Below, piece by piece: positions 11,901 through 23,124 of a DNA stretch of 64,000 nucleotides. The notes beneath the pieces were generated by a model, which worked only from the letters and a program-made list of their open reading frames with translations, was not told the DNA's origin and did no database searches. The stretch's first letter is position 1; each line of letters begins with the position of its first letter. Position numbers and translations under genes: made by a program. The stretch is from Daldinia sp. FL1419 (Eukaryota > Ascomycota > Sordariomycetes > Xylariales > Hypoxylaceae), in NCBI GenBank assembly GCA_025201765.1, contig MU623375.1:186001-250000 (forward strand). Direction: 5' to 3'.

Positions 11901-12184
11901 GGGATGACGGGGTTGGTCTGATATGCGGGATTCGAGAAGGAGGGTGAAGCGTTGCGCATCGGGCCATTCTGCATAGCGGCGGCCATCTGTTGAGGGTTAA
12001 ACTGCCCAGCAGCGACATGGTTGAACTGGGCAGTATTGGCCATGAAGGCCGAAGGATCCATCATACCTCCGGGCCCGGCGCCCATCCCTCCGCCCGCTCC
12101 CATGTTATTCGGGTCGTTCATGTGTGGAAAGCCGTTGCCATTGTGATTTTGGACGGCAGCGGCCTCGTTGATCCAGGAGCTCAT
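8957..12184 (-). CDS. SWI1: SWI/SNF chromatin-remodelling subunit Swi1 (ARID domain)
   Basis: A single 1075-residue open frame. Swi1 is the ARID subunit of the nuclear SWI/SNF nucleosome-remodelling complex. Residues 1-350 are disordered and rich in Gln, Met, Pro, Gly and Asn, including QMQQQMQQMQ runs. The ARID domain spans about residues 355-445: AFLKNLTTFMAVRQLPLE, the helix HLLQLFQNVSKYGGYRNV, and LWAQVAASVGF. A second Gln/Pro-rich linker follows. The all-helical Swi1 C-terminal region runs from about residue 605 (YAPCSREMLAGLYGGFD) to the end (WTFLLNQLSTYAGLEG). I chose the ATG at 12184 (MSSWINEAA) over the in-frame one 39 bases upstream because fungal Swi1 proteins typically begin MSSW. 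The long AT-rich region upstream probably holds a long 5' UTR. Identification is firm; whether an intron interrupts the low-complexity part was not testable. Confidence 0.92.
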   Translation of the reverse strand: MSSWINEAAAVQNHNGNGFPHMNDPNNMGAGGGMGAGPGGMMDPSAFMANTAQFNHVAAGQFNPQQMAAAMQNGPMRNASPSFSNPAYQTNPVIPSKRPRPREDSIGASPRQNPGMLPTSRADTPQQSPFPSFQPNAMQPQNPNQPQHYPHLQPNGSSNASPSPVMAGNQLRPGSVPQRVNTASPHPFSPASQQFGPQASPVPSDHGSTPQPGMFMNPQNFPQGFNPGYTPGASPARPPSAQNPMAQQMMPPSMGQMPQQMPQVHPSQMLTQQMQQQMQQMQAAQGRGTMDQQKMLYQMRLQQQLQQGGMPMAAQIQAQSMAQGRGMMPKQGMPMQNGQMPPGIMHPQQTSQMPRGNNPDAFLKNLTTFMAVRQLPLETNPVIEGRPLHLLQLFQNVSKYGGYRNVSGRNLWAQVAASVGFNPQQIPSAPSQVRGLYEQNLLKFEEAWAMQQRTQHMKQQAGGPASMPGVPGQVMPQRMGQLPHGQPMQPGPVPQMQQPHVQTPIKQITPAIQQGSANGFPTPQQPRISQQPPSTNQGHVRNSMSRSIDTRQASGDFSIQSPASTGKSAGIPAQLPAQQVDGTHTNGTAANLPFPGPFASDPDEYAPCSREMLAGLYGGFDLESIRKLGNDLEKWRPDVPQPQELGNIDLHALTKSLQCGIHGEVRLALDVLGSVSRAAEYIPNLSIDLRACDDLVESLIDCAEEQVDLLADKADPVSDEIDLTSYEDVVRSCRLEAISLRKPHVFGDMEYELEHAADRLLAITTILRNFSFMEVNQAILADEIVVKFLCSVIRSLGTHDNLLRAPRNTLDFMKDVIILLSNVASSVEIPGREQALCLLQFLLAFAPSPGPSLTTERVVFSPFEPSLHPYLPHAVDSLAKLLARDEPNRTYYKIIFAADAVASPPYELLTRTFGLAISPIPDQNKESRPANLPSFVEARKALLMQGLLAADIIAQLAPGYESGVTRAWLSSGEGFAQNLFRLIRTLCTQAEPAPRIGGNPRAQPREDMDILYIITCGVSTLRKLSEKARDPNNPTSIPANALPTRDSLFGALQSLKSPKWTFLLNQLSTYAGLEG

Positions 12185-15100
12185 GACGGATATAATCGCG
12201 AATGGGAACCCATCTGACTGCAATTTAAATCAAATTAGCAAATTACAATGGATGACGAGTGCATTGAGATGAAATATAGATAATTAAGATCAATAGTGAC
12301 ACGGGCGACGAATGTCGCGATGGAATAGTGTAATAAAAAAAAAAAGTCGCGTCGCGAGTCGGTTAAGGAATTTTGGGGGTGAGCGGCCACGGTGCGATCG
12401 GGGAAAATAAGTTGGTACGGTCGCAGGTTTTCGGTGGTTGGGGGGAGATAGGTTTGCTTAGAAAGGGCAACTCTAGCAGAGCTAGTCCAGTGTTGCTGCA
12501 GTCACTGGTAGTGCTGTACAAGCCTGGGCGGGGGATTGAGGGTTCGCCAGTGCCAGCCAGGAGTTCCCTAAGGCAAGCGCTATGCTATACTGTATCATAC
12601 CTAAGGTACCGTAGGTAGGTACTTTGGCTATGGAGGTACAAGGAGTAGGTAGCCCGTAGGTAAGTTGAATACAGTATAAGTAAGCCGTATATACCGTGCT
12701 ATACACGCCTTACGAAAATAGAAGGGAAGCGATAGCGATAACAGTAACCTAGGCAGATATGTACGGAAACGGGGACGGAACGGGAATGGGAATGGATCGG
12801 AAATGAGAATAGAACATCAACGGCAAAGACAGGGAAACGTCCACCGGCGAAAAAGGCGGCGCCCACTTTCGCAATTGGTAGATCCGAACCTGAGCACGGA
12901 GGGTTGGTTTCTATAATAATGACAATACGGAATTGACGGATGGGTCGTATGTACGACCGTGTCAGGTGCGTCAAATCGCCCACCTTGTCAACTATTATCG
13001 ATATTATATGTGCTAAGTGAATGACTTGCGACCGATTGTTACGATGCAGCAACTGCGCATCAACACCATCCGACACTTGAAGGGGCACCCGACCAAAATT
13101 GTGACGGGGATAAAGGTTATTTTTTTTCCTTTCGATAGTCTAGTGCTTGTTATATTTGAACACAAATACATACGGAACACCCGAATGCTTGCTGAAATGG
13201 GGATCAGTGGGTTAGGATGGGTTGAATAGATAGGTAGACCGGGTAAGGCTAGAAGGAGACAATAATAATAAAAGAGACAAGAAACAGATAACAAGGTTTT
13301 ACCTACCTAAGCTAATACTAATGGTGGTGAGTGACGACACCTTAATCACACGCTTTTCTCTTGTTTCTCTGTGCGTGTTTGCTGGGCGCGAAAGGATGGG
13401 AAGGGCGGTAAGTAAGGTAAGGAAGAGGCACTTGTCCTTTTGGCGAGCTGGTCCGGTCCTGACTGGGCTATGGGCTATGGGCTAAGACCGCTGCTGGCTG
13501 GACTCTCTTTTGGGGGGTGTGTAAGAGCTGGGACTTGGGAGCTGGGTGATGGGATTGAAGGTCTGGGTAGGTCAAGAAAAATTTCTTGACTTGCTAGCAC
13601 CACACTTTCACATTTCCCATCCGAGGAGCAAGGAGTAAAACAGTAGGTACTGCTTGGCACACTCTGCGCTAATCCTATACGGGTTTAGAGGGGAAACGAT
13701 GAGAAATCATGCGCCGATGCACGATTAGATAGAATTATTCAGGCTGTTAGGGGTGGTCAGGGAAGAAGGAGGGAGAAAAAGGAAAAAGGAGGCGGCTCAG
13801 TGGTGAAAGGAAACGCAGCAGCTGTGTCGCCTGAGAAAAAGCAAGATAGCTGATTGGTTGAAAAAGTCCTAGCCTGACGTTCCACCCCATCACTCCGCAA
13901 AAGTCGCACCATTGGCGGGATAACAAAGGACCCAATAGTAGTGATAAGTGGATAAAAATAAGACGCAGATAGGTAGGTACTCAAGTACCTACAAAACGCA
14001 ACCTAAGGTCTCATGTAATTTAGTAACCCGAATATTACCCGGTATATTCTCACAGCCGAACCTTGGCAACTATTATTCCATTGCTTTTCCTGGAACTCTT
14101 GAATACCTCAGGAGCGAACGAAGTGAAACATTTAGAGGAAAAGAGATAATTTTGTTAGATAATATACATATCTAACATGACCATATAGTAAAGAAGACAG
14201 AAGAAAGATACTTACCCACTTCCATCTAAGACAAATATCAAAGTTATCTCTAGACAGACGGCAAACGGACAAACATCGAACATAGGACGTAGCCAAAGCT
14301 AGATCGTCTAGGCCTATGTAGAGTGCTCTCCTCTATTGAGTAGATGCCATAATCTCCTTGTTAGCTCCCAGTATCCAAAGGCAACCCTTCAAATTCGGCA
14401 GTCGAGTCCATATGAGGTTCTCGAAGGAGATCGTGTTCGGTCGGTAAATATCCCATTTCATCCTCTTTCATTTTTGGGACAACTGACAAAATTGACCCAA
14501 CTCCACGCTGTAAGTATTCCATTACCATGACGCTCTTGAGGAACGGATAAGATATCACAATTCCATAGCTCAAGGTCAATTGGTAGCTTCAGTTTCATAC
14601 GCCTCAAGCAGGCACTTCGATTGGTTGAAAAATATCAGATCAATAACCCGAGGCATCTCCAATGACGTCGGTTGCGTCGTGGTAAGCTTTCAGACCCAGT
14701 ACTACTCCCCATCGCGGAAAAAATCGGTATTCTCAAGAATGGTTGTCGAGCAGGTTAATTGTAGATGCATGTATAAATAGTTTTATGTACCTCAGAACGG
14801 CGACCGATCCGTTTCTTCTGACTTGCACACAGAACCAATAGGACTATCCTAGCGATCCAGTGTGATGGGTTGCAAGAGTGGATCGTAAATGTGGCGGTCT
14901 CCAGGTGCCGGTCAAATAACAAGAGTACCTTTTCCGGTACCTAAATGTATCATTTGTCCCGTCGATCACCAAGTTAATTGACATAAACCGAAGATTCGGT
15001 TTTTTCTTTTCTCAAGCCCCTCTTCTTTCCTATCGTTCGTTTCAAATAAAACTCAACCCTTGAATTAATTAGTTAGTTAATGCCATACTTCCAAGCGTTT

Positions 15101-16516
15101 CGGTTTAGTAGCAACAGAGAAGAGATCCCCTTGTGCCACCAGGGCATTGAAAGTTTGGGATTTAGGAAAGGTACCTAGAAGGGTAGGTGTATGGTAACGC
15201 AGGCAGTGTACGTAAGTGTCATTTTGACTCAGATCTTACTTGTAGCGGCATCGACAAGTTGAAATTTGTCCCCCGGGGAAATAGTCCAGCAGATTTGTCG
15301 CAACATAAGAGGTAGGGAGAAAACATCGTCGGTTCGCATTATATCAATCTTCTTCGAGCTGCTGAATGTTGACAGCCCAGTGAATTGATGAATTGATCCC
15401 TGCAATTCTAGCGGAGACACCATCCCGGTCGAAATTCCAATCGTTGGTTGTAGGCCATTTTGCACAACGTTGGGTGCCCATATGTACCTAGGTATGCTGT
15501 ACACTCCAGGTCCTGAGGTGTTTTCTTGTGAAAGGAACAAATTGAAAAAGTAAACTTCGCGAGCCCAGCTCGTTAGTGAGATAGCGTAGAGCTTTACTTT
15601 ACCACGTTACTAATGTCGAGGACTTCTCCCAGGTTAAGAATAACCCCCCATCCGCGGTACACACGTGTAAGTAGTTTATGTTAGGTACTCAATCAGCACC
15701 AAAACCGTTTCAATCGGGGCAAATCCATGTTAGTGGGAAAGAAGCTTGCCCGCATGACAAAACAATAACACCCGCACGGTTCAGAGGCAACACGCAGGAA
15801 AAATATAGAAGAGACGGGAGGGAGAAAAGATATATGTTAGTAGGAAGAAAAGAAAAAAAAAAGCGACGGAGTAATCCAGAGAAGACAGAAAGATAAACGG
15901 TCACAAGGGAACGAGCAAGGGTGGCAGATGGGCCTTCTAAGTACGGTAGGGTGAGAAGGAAAACGGAGAGCCTGAAGGAAAGTCGGTTACAATACCTACT
16001 TCCTACTTCCGGACTATCAGGCAGTTATTAGTTACCTTCATGTACCGTACCGCAATCATCAGGTATACAAATATACCATCATACCACCTACCAACCGAAT
16101 TGTAACACTTATTATAATAATACTTCTCAGTCCGGGCCAGCATCCTTTTTTGAGTTGCTATTTGATTTGGCGTTTGATTTTAGTGGGTGTCACATTTTAC
16201 GCCCTATTTATGATGTAATATGATATACTAGCAGGAATAGACGTATGCTTTGTGAGAAATCGAAAGCGGCCAAATCCGTCAAATGCTCCCCTCTCCTCTC
16301 CGAAGCTAAGGTGTACCTACCTACCTACCTACCTAACCTACCTACCTAACCTACCTACCTATGAACTATAGCGTACCTTACTCATTGAACGTTTGTTCCC
16401 GACCGCTCAAGTGAGGGCTGTCTTATCACTCCGTATCACTCCGTCTCTTCAACAACGAACGCAATTACCACTTACCTACCACTTGTTATTGAGACTGAAA
16501 TCTGACATCAAATCAG
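12185..16516. other. Long gene-poor spacer upstream of SWI1
   Basis: About 4.3 kb without a supportable gene. The first kilobase is probably SWI1 promoter and leader. Purine-rich runs occur near 13750-13800 and 15780-15900, and TACCTA tandem words at 16310-16360. The listed open frames here (for example 12699-13088, 14336-14530, 15229-15540) have no family signature. Confidence 0.45.
16310..16361 (+). repeat. TACC/CTAC tetranucleotide-like tract
   Basis: Repeated ACCTACCT units, interrupted by ACCTAACCT. This is the longest uninterrupted run of the TACCTA word family in the window. Confidence 0.8.
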
Positions 16517-16985
16517 GCGACTCCTGCCCCTACTAAGAGACCACCCAATGAATGGTTCGGACTGAAGTAGGTCGCTAGGATAGGCATGATAAGTCAGAAG
16601 CATAGCTCTACTGGTTTTCTTTTTCCTTTTCTCCTATTCCCTTCTACAGACTTCACCCAATCCCTTAAGGCTTATACAGCCCCCGATACGTCAAAGCGTC
16701 GGTGGGCCCTTACCCAGCGCGAAATCGAAAATTACCACGATAATTTCAAGCGCGAGTTAGAAGATAGGGACGCCACCTCTGGTGACCAACAAGTGATTGC
16801 CCCTGCTTCTTATTATTCTGTTATTGGAGTCAACATAAATCAAAAACCAACTCTTTAGCAGTCCCTGTAGCACCATTTAAGCTGAGAACAGCCCCTTCTG
16901 AAGACGTATTCTGGGCCAATAGCGACAACGACTTTTCCGAATTTGGGTTACAACCGAGACCGGCCGGTCTACTTCACCTATACTA
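16517..16985 (+). pseudogene. Decayed gene remnant (three coding-like blocks)
   Basis: Three protein-like blocks follow one another. Block 1 (about 16517-16570), after an acceptor-like CAG, reads ATPAPTKRPPNEWFGLK. Block 2 (about 16648-16835), after a polypyrimidine-TACAG acceptor, reads DFTQSLKAYTAPDTSKRRWA and continues to VIAPASYYSV. Block 3 (about 16855-16985) reads VPVAPFKLRTAPSEDVFWAN and ends RPAGLLHLY-stop. No canonical donor/acceptor pair connects them in a consistent phase: block 2 to block 3 needs a one-base frame change. I read this as a relic of a conserved gene, or a gene with non-canonical splicing. The family is not recognised. Confidence 0.35.
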
Positions 16986-17978
16986 GGTAAGTCATCTTAT
17001 TGGAGGTTTTGGAGTAGCTTTTTGGTAGTAGCGGTTTAATCGGCCAGGGTTCAGTGTGACTGGGTGCATACCAGGTATACGCAGTACCATTCTTACATTT
17101 CCTTCCATATTTTATTATCGCTCATCCGTTGTGTCCCCACGACACGAAGCCGAATTTCACATTCTCACGTACGCGAACCATCGTTATCGGGACCTCATAC
17201 AATCATGTGTCACCAAACCTGGACTTGTCGCAACCCAAGTACCTAGCGAATCCTAGGTTCCTGAGTATTAAAGTACGCAAGATAGCAGATATACCATTGG
17301 ATGAAACCACCAACAGATCCAGGAAGGACAGGTATATGGCTAAATTTGACTAAATAAAAAAAGATTCAAAGGGCTTTAGACGTGGAAATCCCAAGATTTA
17401 GACCGGATAGTTACAAATTAAAAAGACTACTCTTTGGACAATTCTTGGGTCTAATAAAAGTCCTAACCTATCATCGTTCGCTAGTCGACCCATGTTCTTG
17501 GTTGGTGTACCTATTATTTGATTAATTTAGGATTATATCACATATACTACCATAACCACGGCGGCTCCTGGGACACCACGATGCACGTTGGCACAGGAGA
17601 GATGGCCGAATTACTACGAATAGGTAACTCGGGAATATTCACTATAAAGAGGGTTAATACAACTCTCTATAATACAATAAGTAAACACTTAAGTTATACA
17701 CTAAAAAGACCTACGGAGTTGTCCCGAACCTGTTTTACTTCACGTGTGCTGATGCATAACAAGAAATAATAATATTGATCAACTTCTTTGATGATTTTAC
17801 GTAGTTTTCTTTGAATTTGTTGTACGTCATCTATATAAATTAAGAGATGGCCGACGCAGTTAGGGAATTTTTATTTCTCACCCAGACAACCAGAGCCATA
17901 ACTTGTGATAACCTCTTCGACTAGGTACTGAGTATCAATCATTGGAAATCGTAGTAATCTCACTAACTGGTTGACAAA

Positions 17979-18593
17979 ATGCGGTCGATAAGTATCCTTG
18001 TGTCAGCAATCTCACTAGTAACCGCTATATCACATAGTGTCACTCCAAATTCAGAGAGCCACCAAGTTCTATCTGATGGTCTACCCAATGGATATTCGCT
18101 CGCTAACATCACTTGGGTCGGCAAGGTTGAAGATGATATTCATTCCTTCACTGGTCCTAACATAAGCAATATTAAAGACCAGATTCGTGAAATTTACCCC
18201 AACTTTTCGTGGGATGGCCCAGGCAAAGGCAATTTAGCATCTCGCATCCGAGGTCGCACACCGCCGCATCTTCTATGTGATCCAAGCGGCGTCGAACTGG
18301 CCGACGCATATAGGATCCAGGAGGGGGTTAATTACCTGAAAGGGGTCACCGGAACATGTCACCTTGGTCCTGGCCCTAAGGTATGCACTCGTATAAGTTG
18401 CAGTTGGAATTCTGCGATTTGGTGGTGTAATGACAACAGCCATGATATTCGCATCGACTGCCGGCTTTGGAGCGAATATTCTCAAAATATCTTGGATTTA
18501 TGCCAAACAGAGGAGACAGACCCACGAGTAATGGGACAAAAGTTTATGGACAGGCAGAAATGGAATATATTAGTCGGGCACGCTGAATGCTAG
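17979..18593 (+). CDS. Secreted cysteine-rich protein, function unknown
   Basis: An intronless 204-residue protein. The N-terminus MRSISILVSAISLVTAIS is a clear signal peptide. The mature part has eight cysteines, enough for four disulfides, with the core CTRISCSWNSAIWWCNDN followed by CRLWSEYSQNILDLC and a terminal ...GHAEC. That core resembles a family of small secreted ascomycete proteins seen as hypothetical or effector-like candidates; this is recollection. There are two N-glycosylation sequons near ANITW and PNISN. It stands alone in a gene-poor stretch bordering repeats, a common setting for fungal secreted accessory genes. No catalytic motif is visible. Confidence 0.75.
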   Translation: MRSISILVSAISLVTAISHSVTPNSESHQVLSDGLPNGYSLANITWVGKVEDDIHSFTGPNISNIKDQIREIYPNFSWDGPGKGNLASRIRGRTPPHLLCDPSGVELADAYRIQEGVNYLKGVTGTCHLGPGPKVCTRISCSWNSAIWWCNDNSHDIRIDCRLWSEYSQNILDLCQTEETDPRVMGQKFMDRQKWNILVGHAEC

Positions 18594-19328
18594 ACGATAT
18601 AGGATCAGGCAGTTCATTCTCCAGACCCAAATATGGGGGGTGTTGCAAGCCCCTTAATATTGACTTGTCTGCCGGACTTGCCGCACTATTTCTTAATGCG
18701 CCTATAGAAAGGGAAATCGATTCAACAGATTATAGTATTTGTACCGCTACAAATAAAACATTATTCAACGAATATGCACAACTTCTCTATTAAATGACAA
18801 TGTTAACCCACCTTAAAAAGCTCAACAAGTGTATTAAATAAAGCGGCACCACAACTTGAACGATAGAGGATATTGCTCCGGACGGTGAATCCTTTTTACC
18901 TGACGCGAGATCATGCAATTACTTAAGGTGTCTATCAACGTATGTAACCGCTTCAGAATCCTGGTAGCAATCTGCTGACATTAGTATTAACGAAGCCTTC
19001 CAGCTATCTTTGTATTCTTTTATCATATGGCTCTTGGCTTCTATTTGGGGATCGTAAGGGGTTGTATAATGGGTATGAATAAACTAAAACGATCTATCTA
19101 GACAACTACGCGAATTTCTTATTAGGCTCACTAATAGGCCGGCGGATAGCAAGTCTACAGCTTAAATATTACTGTATGAGCGTGAGTATAAGTACCTTTT
19201 AGGTATCTAGGTATCCCAAATTATTAGTTGGATTAAACAATACCAATTACTTATAGTATCCGAATATCTTCTACCTCCCATGTCAACCCTTTTTACCATC
19301 TAGAATTGGAGTGCTCTGTCCGGTTGTC
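18594..19328. other. Spacer
   Basis: 3' flank of the secreted-protein gene. The frame at 18587-18793 overlaps the upstream stop and has no features. AT-rich, with no gene seen. Confidence 0.4.
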
Positions 19329-20244
19329 TTATTCCTCAATTATCTCTAAGGCACCCTTGTCTCCTGATTCTGAACCTGACGGTGGTCTATTTTGTAGTTT
19401 GCCAACTTGACTTTGTAACTTGTTGTGCCTCGACTGTTCCTTTACCTTCGGCGACTCTGCGGCCATAAGCATTTTTATAATTTCTAGTCCTTGTTCTCGG
19501 TCCGCGTCCCTAGTAAGGTGTAGTCCCCATGCTTTGAGGAACGTGGCCTCGCCTCTGTAATTTCGATGTAGCCATATTATTTGTTCGGATGTGAGTCTCT
19601 TCTTGCCATCTTGGGTTTCTACGTTGGAGCTTGGTAGAGGGATGGTTGTAAGAGCCATATTCCTATTCTCGAGCGTGGTGGGTTGCGACTTCGTATTTGG
19701 CTGCTCTTTACCTACCCTCGGAAAGATGTACAATCAGCTTTATAATCGCCGAACTAAATAGAAACAGTGTTTTTAATAGAATTTTCTAGTTACCTTGAGT
19801 GCTTGACTGGGCACATCCTGCCGGAAGTCCGGTTGGCCTAGAGCTCCTTTGCTTCCCGTTATCTACTTCTCCTTGACGTTTGCTAATACAGTCTGGTGGC
19901 CTGGCTGGCAATGGCTTCCATTGAATAGGGTTTTGAATATCGGCTGCAGATTGGGTACGGCGGATGGTGCGTGTCGGTCTTTCGCTGAAATCACTATCGC
20001 CTTTTGTCCGAAGGTCTTCTGCGGACGAGGTTGTAGACGGGATTACTGAAGAGTATGGCGGTAGGATAGGGGAACGGGGAATATCAGTGAATTTTGACGG
20101 CGGGAGGGGAAATATGAAATCAATAGAGCTTCCTGAGGGAGGATTTCGTCTCATGGTTTCTACCGGGCCGGGATGCCTCTCTGGTGGAAGCTTCAATGGT
20201 GCTGGACTTAGCGACCGTTCTATCCATTTATTACGAGTCAGCAC
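19329..20244 (-). CDS. Hypothetical protein, two or more exons (tentative)
   Basis: Two minus-strand frames join in phase: 20244-19794 and 19705-19329, across an 88-nt intron starting GTAACT and ending TAAAG. The upstream part is Pro/Ser/Arg-rich and disordered, with SDFSERPTRTIRRTQSAADI and WKPLPARPPD. The downstream part has a helical segment around LTSEQIIWLHRNYRGEATFL and LEIIKMLMAAE, then a basic/polar tail ending GALEIIEE. The first in-frame ATG of the upstream block is near 20154. The frame opens upstream at 20244 without an ATG, so a further 5' exon, perhaps within 20280-20555, is possible. I do not recognise the family. It may be a young, regulatory or degenerating gene. Confidence 0.4.
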
Positions 20245-20555
20245 ATTGATTGTCGCCCCCGCTTATCGGTTCGGAAGGATCACCCACTGATTTCATTCGT
20301 AGATAGTGATATGTGGTTGTCTTTTTTAAGCAGCTGTTCAACTGGAGTATGCAACTTCTCACTGGAGACCGCTGGGCTTGGGAAACGGGACTTGGTTGAA
20401 CGCATGTTTATCATATCGTAATAGGCAGGAGAATAAGAATAAAATGAAGGAGGCTTACTTGGAATGATAGCGTAATACTCATTGGCTTTTGAAAGAGCGA
20501 AATGAGAAATGGGAACGACTCTGAAATAGACAATTCGTTTCAAACTTTCGACCAT

Positions 20556-22050
20556 TCAATATTTCGGCTGTGCTACATCGTACGATTCTCCAACGATAAT
20601 CTAACTGATATAGCTCGAAGATGTAGGTAGTCACTGACTGGATAAGGGAAAGAATAATATATGTAAAACTGGCCTAGTAGTATGAAGCGTCCTATGCGTG
20701 AGGCTTAATGCAACATCTAGGCTTTGTGATTCAGTGGCTGCGCTATCTCTGTGGGTCATTAGAATGATTGGGACGTAGAGCATAATTTCCCTAACATATC
20801 TTTTAGATCTGTCAAAGTTGGCGTTTAAAAGAGAGTCTGCAAAGGCAAGGTTATTACCAACTGGATGGGAGAAAAACAAGGTGTACCCTGTTTCTTTCGG
20901 ATCCCTTTCGCCCCAAAAGTTGGCATCTTGCGCAAATAAGCAACTGCACTTACGCCCTTAATATATTGCATAGTCCTGAGGATAGCCTTATTATTATCGT
21001 TATTATATACAGTCTAGGCTAAATTTGGTCCTCTGAGTTGGTATATGGTAATGGAACCACCATACTCATGCTGGGCTGGCCGCGAGAGCCGGAGGTCAAG
21101 TAACCAACACCATAATAATTACGCGGGTATTGTGGCGATCTATGTACTGAAGCCAACCTGATTTCTAAGTAATTCCCTACTCTTTAGGAAAAAGGGGTAA
21201 AGAAAGAAGCAAGTATCTAACCTAGTGGCTTGTGAAAGGGGTGCCGTGGTTCTAATTTCAAAGAATTCTTCGAGATGAAGGTTCTTAAAAGCACAACTAT
21301 TCCATTTACAATATTCTGTAGATAACTGAATTCTACTTACAAGAGCGACAATGTGAAATATGTTGACATGATTGTAGCGTGAGGTGACGAGATCCTAGGT
21401 AATACCTATGACCGGCGTGGGTGAAATTTCTTTCCTCTGAAGTTGTACAATATGATATGACCGTATTAAAATGACCTCAAAATTCGATAAAATACATGTG
21501 CTTGGACGGGTAGGTATATGAGTTTATAAGGGTTATAGGTTCTATGTGCCTTCCCTTGCTTTCTGTTGACTGGGATATTGTAAGGTACCTACATATTGGC
21601 TCTGTTTTAAATGCTAAAAAAATAAGAAAAAGAATTGCCCAATAATGAGAGGGACGATATACCTCACGTCATACTTGACTTATTGAGCTTGGCTTGCTGA
21701 GCTTGCGTGCGAGTTAATATAGAAGTGGTGTCGAGTCCAATTCCTATCTGTGCTATGATTTCGTTTATGCTTCCACTTATAGGGGGAATAGTTCGTACCT
21801 AGTACCTTTTTGAACCCCTGGTACTACAACATCCAGCTGCGGCTGAGGTATCACATCTTTTGCCCGACTTTAGGAGGGATATTGTGCTGGCCTTGATCGA
21901 TTCTCAAAGAGGAAGGTCGTCCGTGCACGCAATAGAGCATTTTTATTGGGTGCATCCAGAAATTTAGTGGGTCGGTGGCTGACCTGAGGGAGTCCCCACT
22001 TCGAGAATTTTGAGAAAATACGTATCTTTTGGAAATCGTTCAACTAGGGT
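20556..22050. other. AT-rich spacer leading into the repeat array
   Basis: No gene is supportable. The minus frame at 20631-20879 has no motif. Confidence 0.4.
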
Positions 22051-23039
22051 ATTGAATAGGAGCTCTAATTGAATAGGAGCTATAATAGCTAGATGCAAGG
22101 TCATTATATCCTGAAGAAGGTATTCAAGTGATCAAATAAAAGGCTGATTAATAGAGGTGATTACTAGCACTTAAAAGATAGAATGGATGATATATTCAAC
22201 TAGAGAAAAGGTCATAAACTATCGTAAGAAGCTGTAAGCAAAGCTGAATAAATTGATGGTGCTTAAGAACTTGACCTGATCAGACAAGAATCAACACCTG
22301 GGGGCTTATATATTGGATAAGAGCTCCAATTCAGGGTTAATACTATTGAACAGGAGCTGTAATTGAATAGGAGCTCTAATAGCTAGATATAAGGTGATTA
22401 TATCCTGAAGGTAGTAAAGTGATCAAATAAAAGGCTAATAGAAGTAACTGCTTGCAATGGTAGCTGGCACTTAATAGGATATATTCAACTGGAGATAAGG
22501 TCATAAACTATCGTAAGAAGCTATAAGAAAAGCTGAATAAGTTGATGTTGAAGAACTTGACCTGATCAGACAAGAATCAACTCTTGAGGGCCTTTATATT
22601 GAACAGGAGCTCTAATTCAGGGTTGGTACTATTGAACAGGAGCTCTAATAGCTAGATATATGCAAGGTGACTATATCCTGAAGGATGGTATTAAAGTGAT
22701 CAAATAGAAAGATTAGTAAAGATGACTGTTGGCAATGGTAGCCGGCGATCAAGAGATAGAAAAGATGATATATTCAACAAGAGAGAGAAACCATAAACTA
22801 TAGTAAGAAGCTATATGAAAGGTGATGCTCAAAGAGCTTAACCTGATCAGACAAGAATTAACTCTTGAGGGCCTATTTACGTCCAAAAAAGCCTGTGGAG
22901 ACCCTAGAAGGGTTTGTTCTATGGAGGCTAATAGGGGTTTGCAAGGTAGCTTCAGTTACGTAATTATATTACCCCAGTTCATTATCATAGAGAATTTGAT
23001 CTGATCAGACAGGAATCACCTCTGAAGGGCTTATATATT

Positions 23040-23124
23040 GAAGAGGAGCTCTAATTGAAGAGGAGCTCTAATTGAAGAGGAGCTCTAATTGAAGAGGAGC
23101 TCTAATTGAAGAGGAGCTCTAATA
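23040..23124 (+). repeat. Five tandem 17-bp units carrying GAGCTC
   Basis: Five head-to-tail near-identical copies of GAAGAGGAGCTCTAATT, inside the larger array. Each contains the palindrome AGAGCTCT in part, and they expand the start motif of the larger unit. Confidence 0.9.

Noticed and set aside
9475..12217. Several plus-strand frames within the SWI1 span
   Set aside because: Antisense shadows of the Gln/Pro-rich SWI1 coding sequence.
17585..17660. tRNA-like segment (GAGAGATGGCCGAAT...)
   Set aside because: Only an A-box-like word; no B-box GGTTCGANTCC, no acceptor-stem pairing seen.
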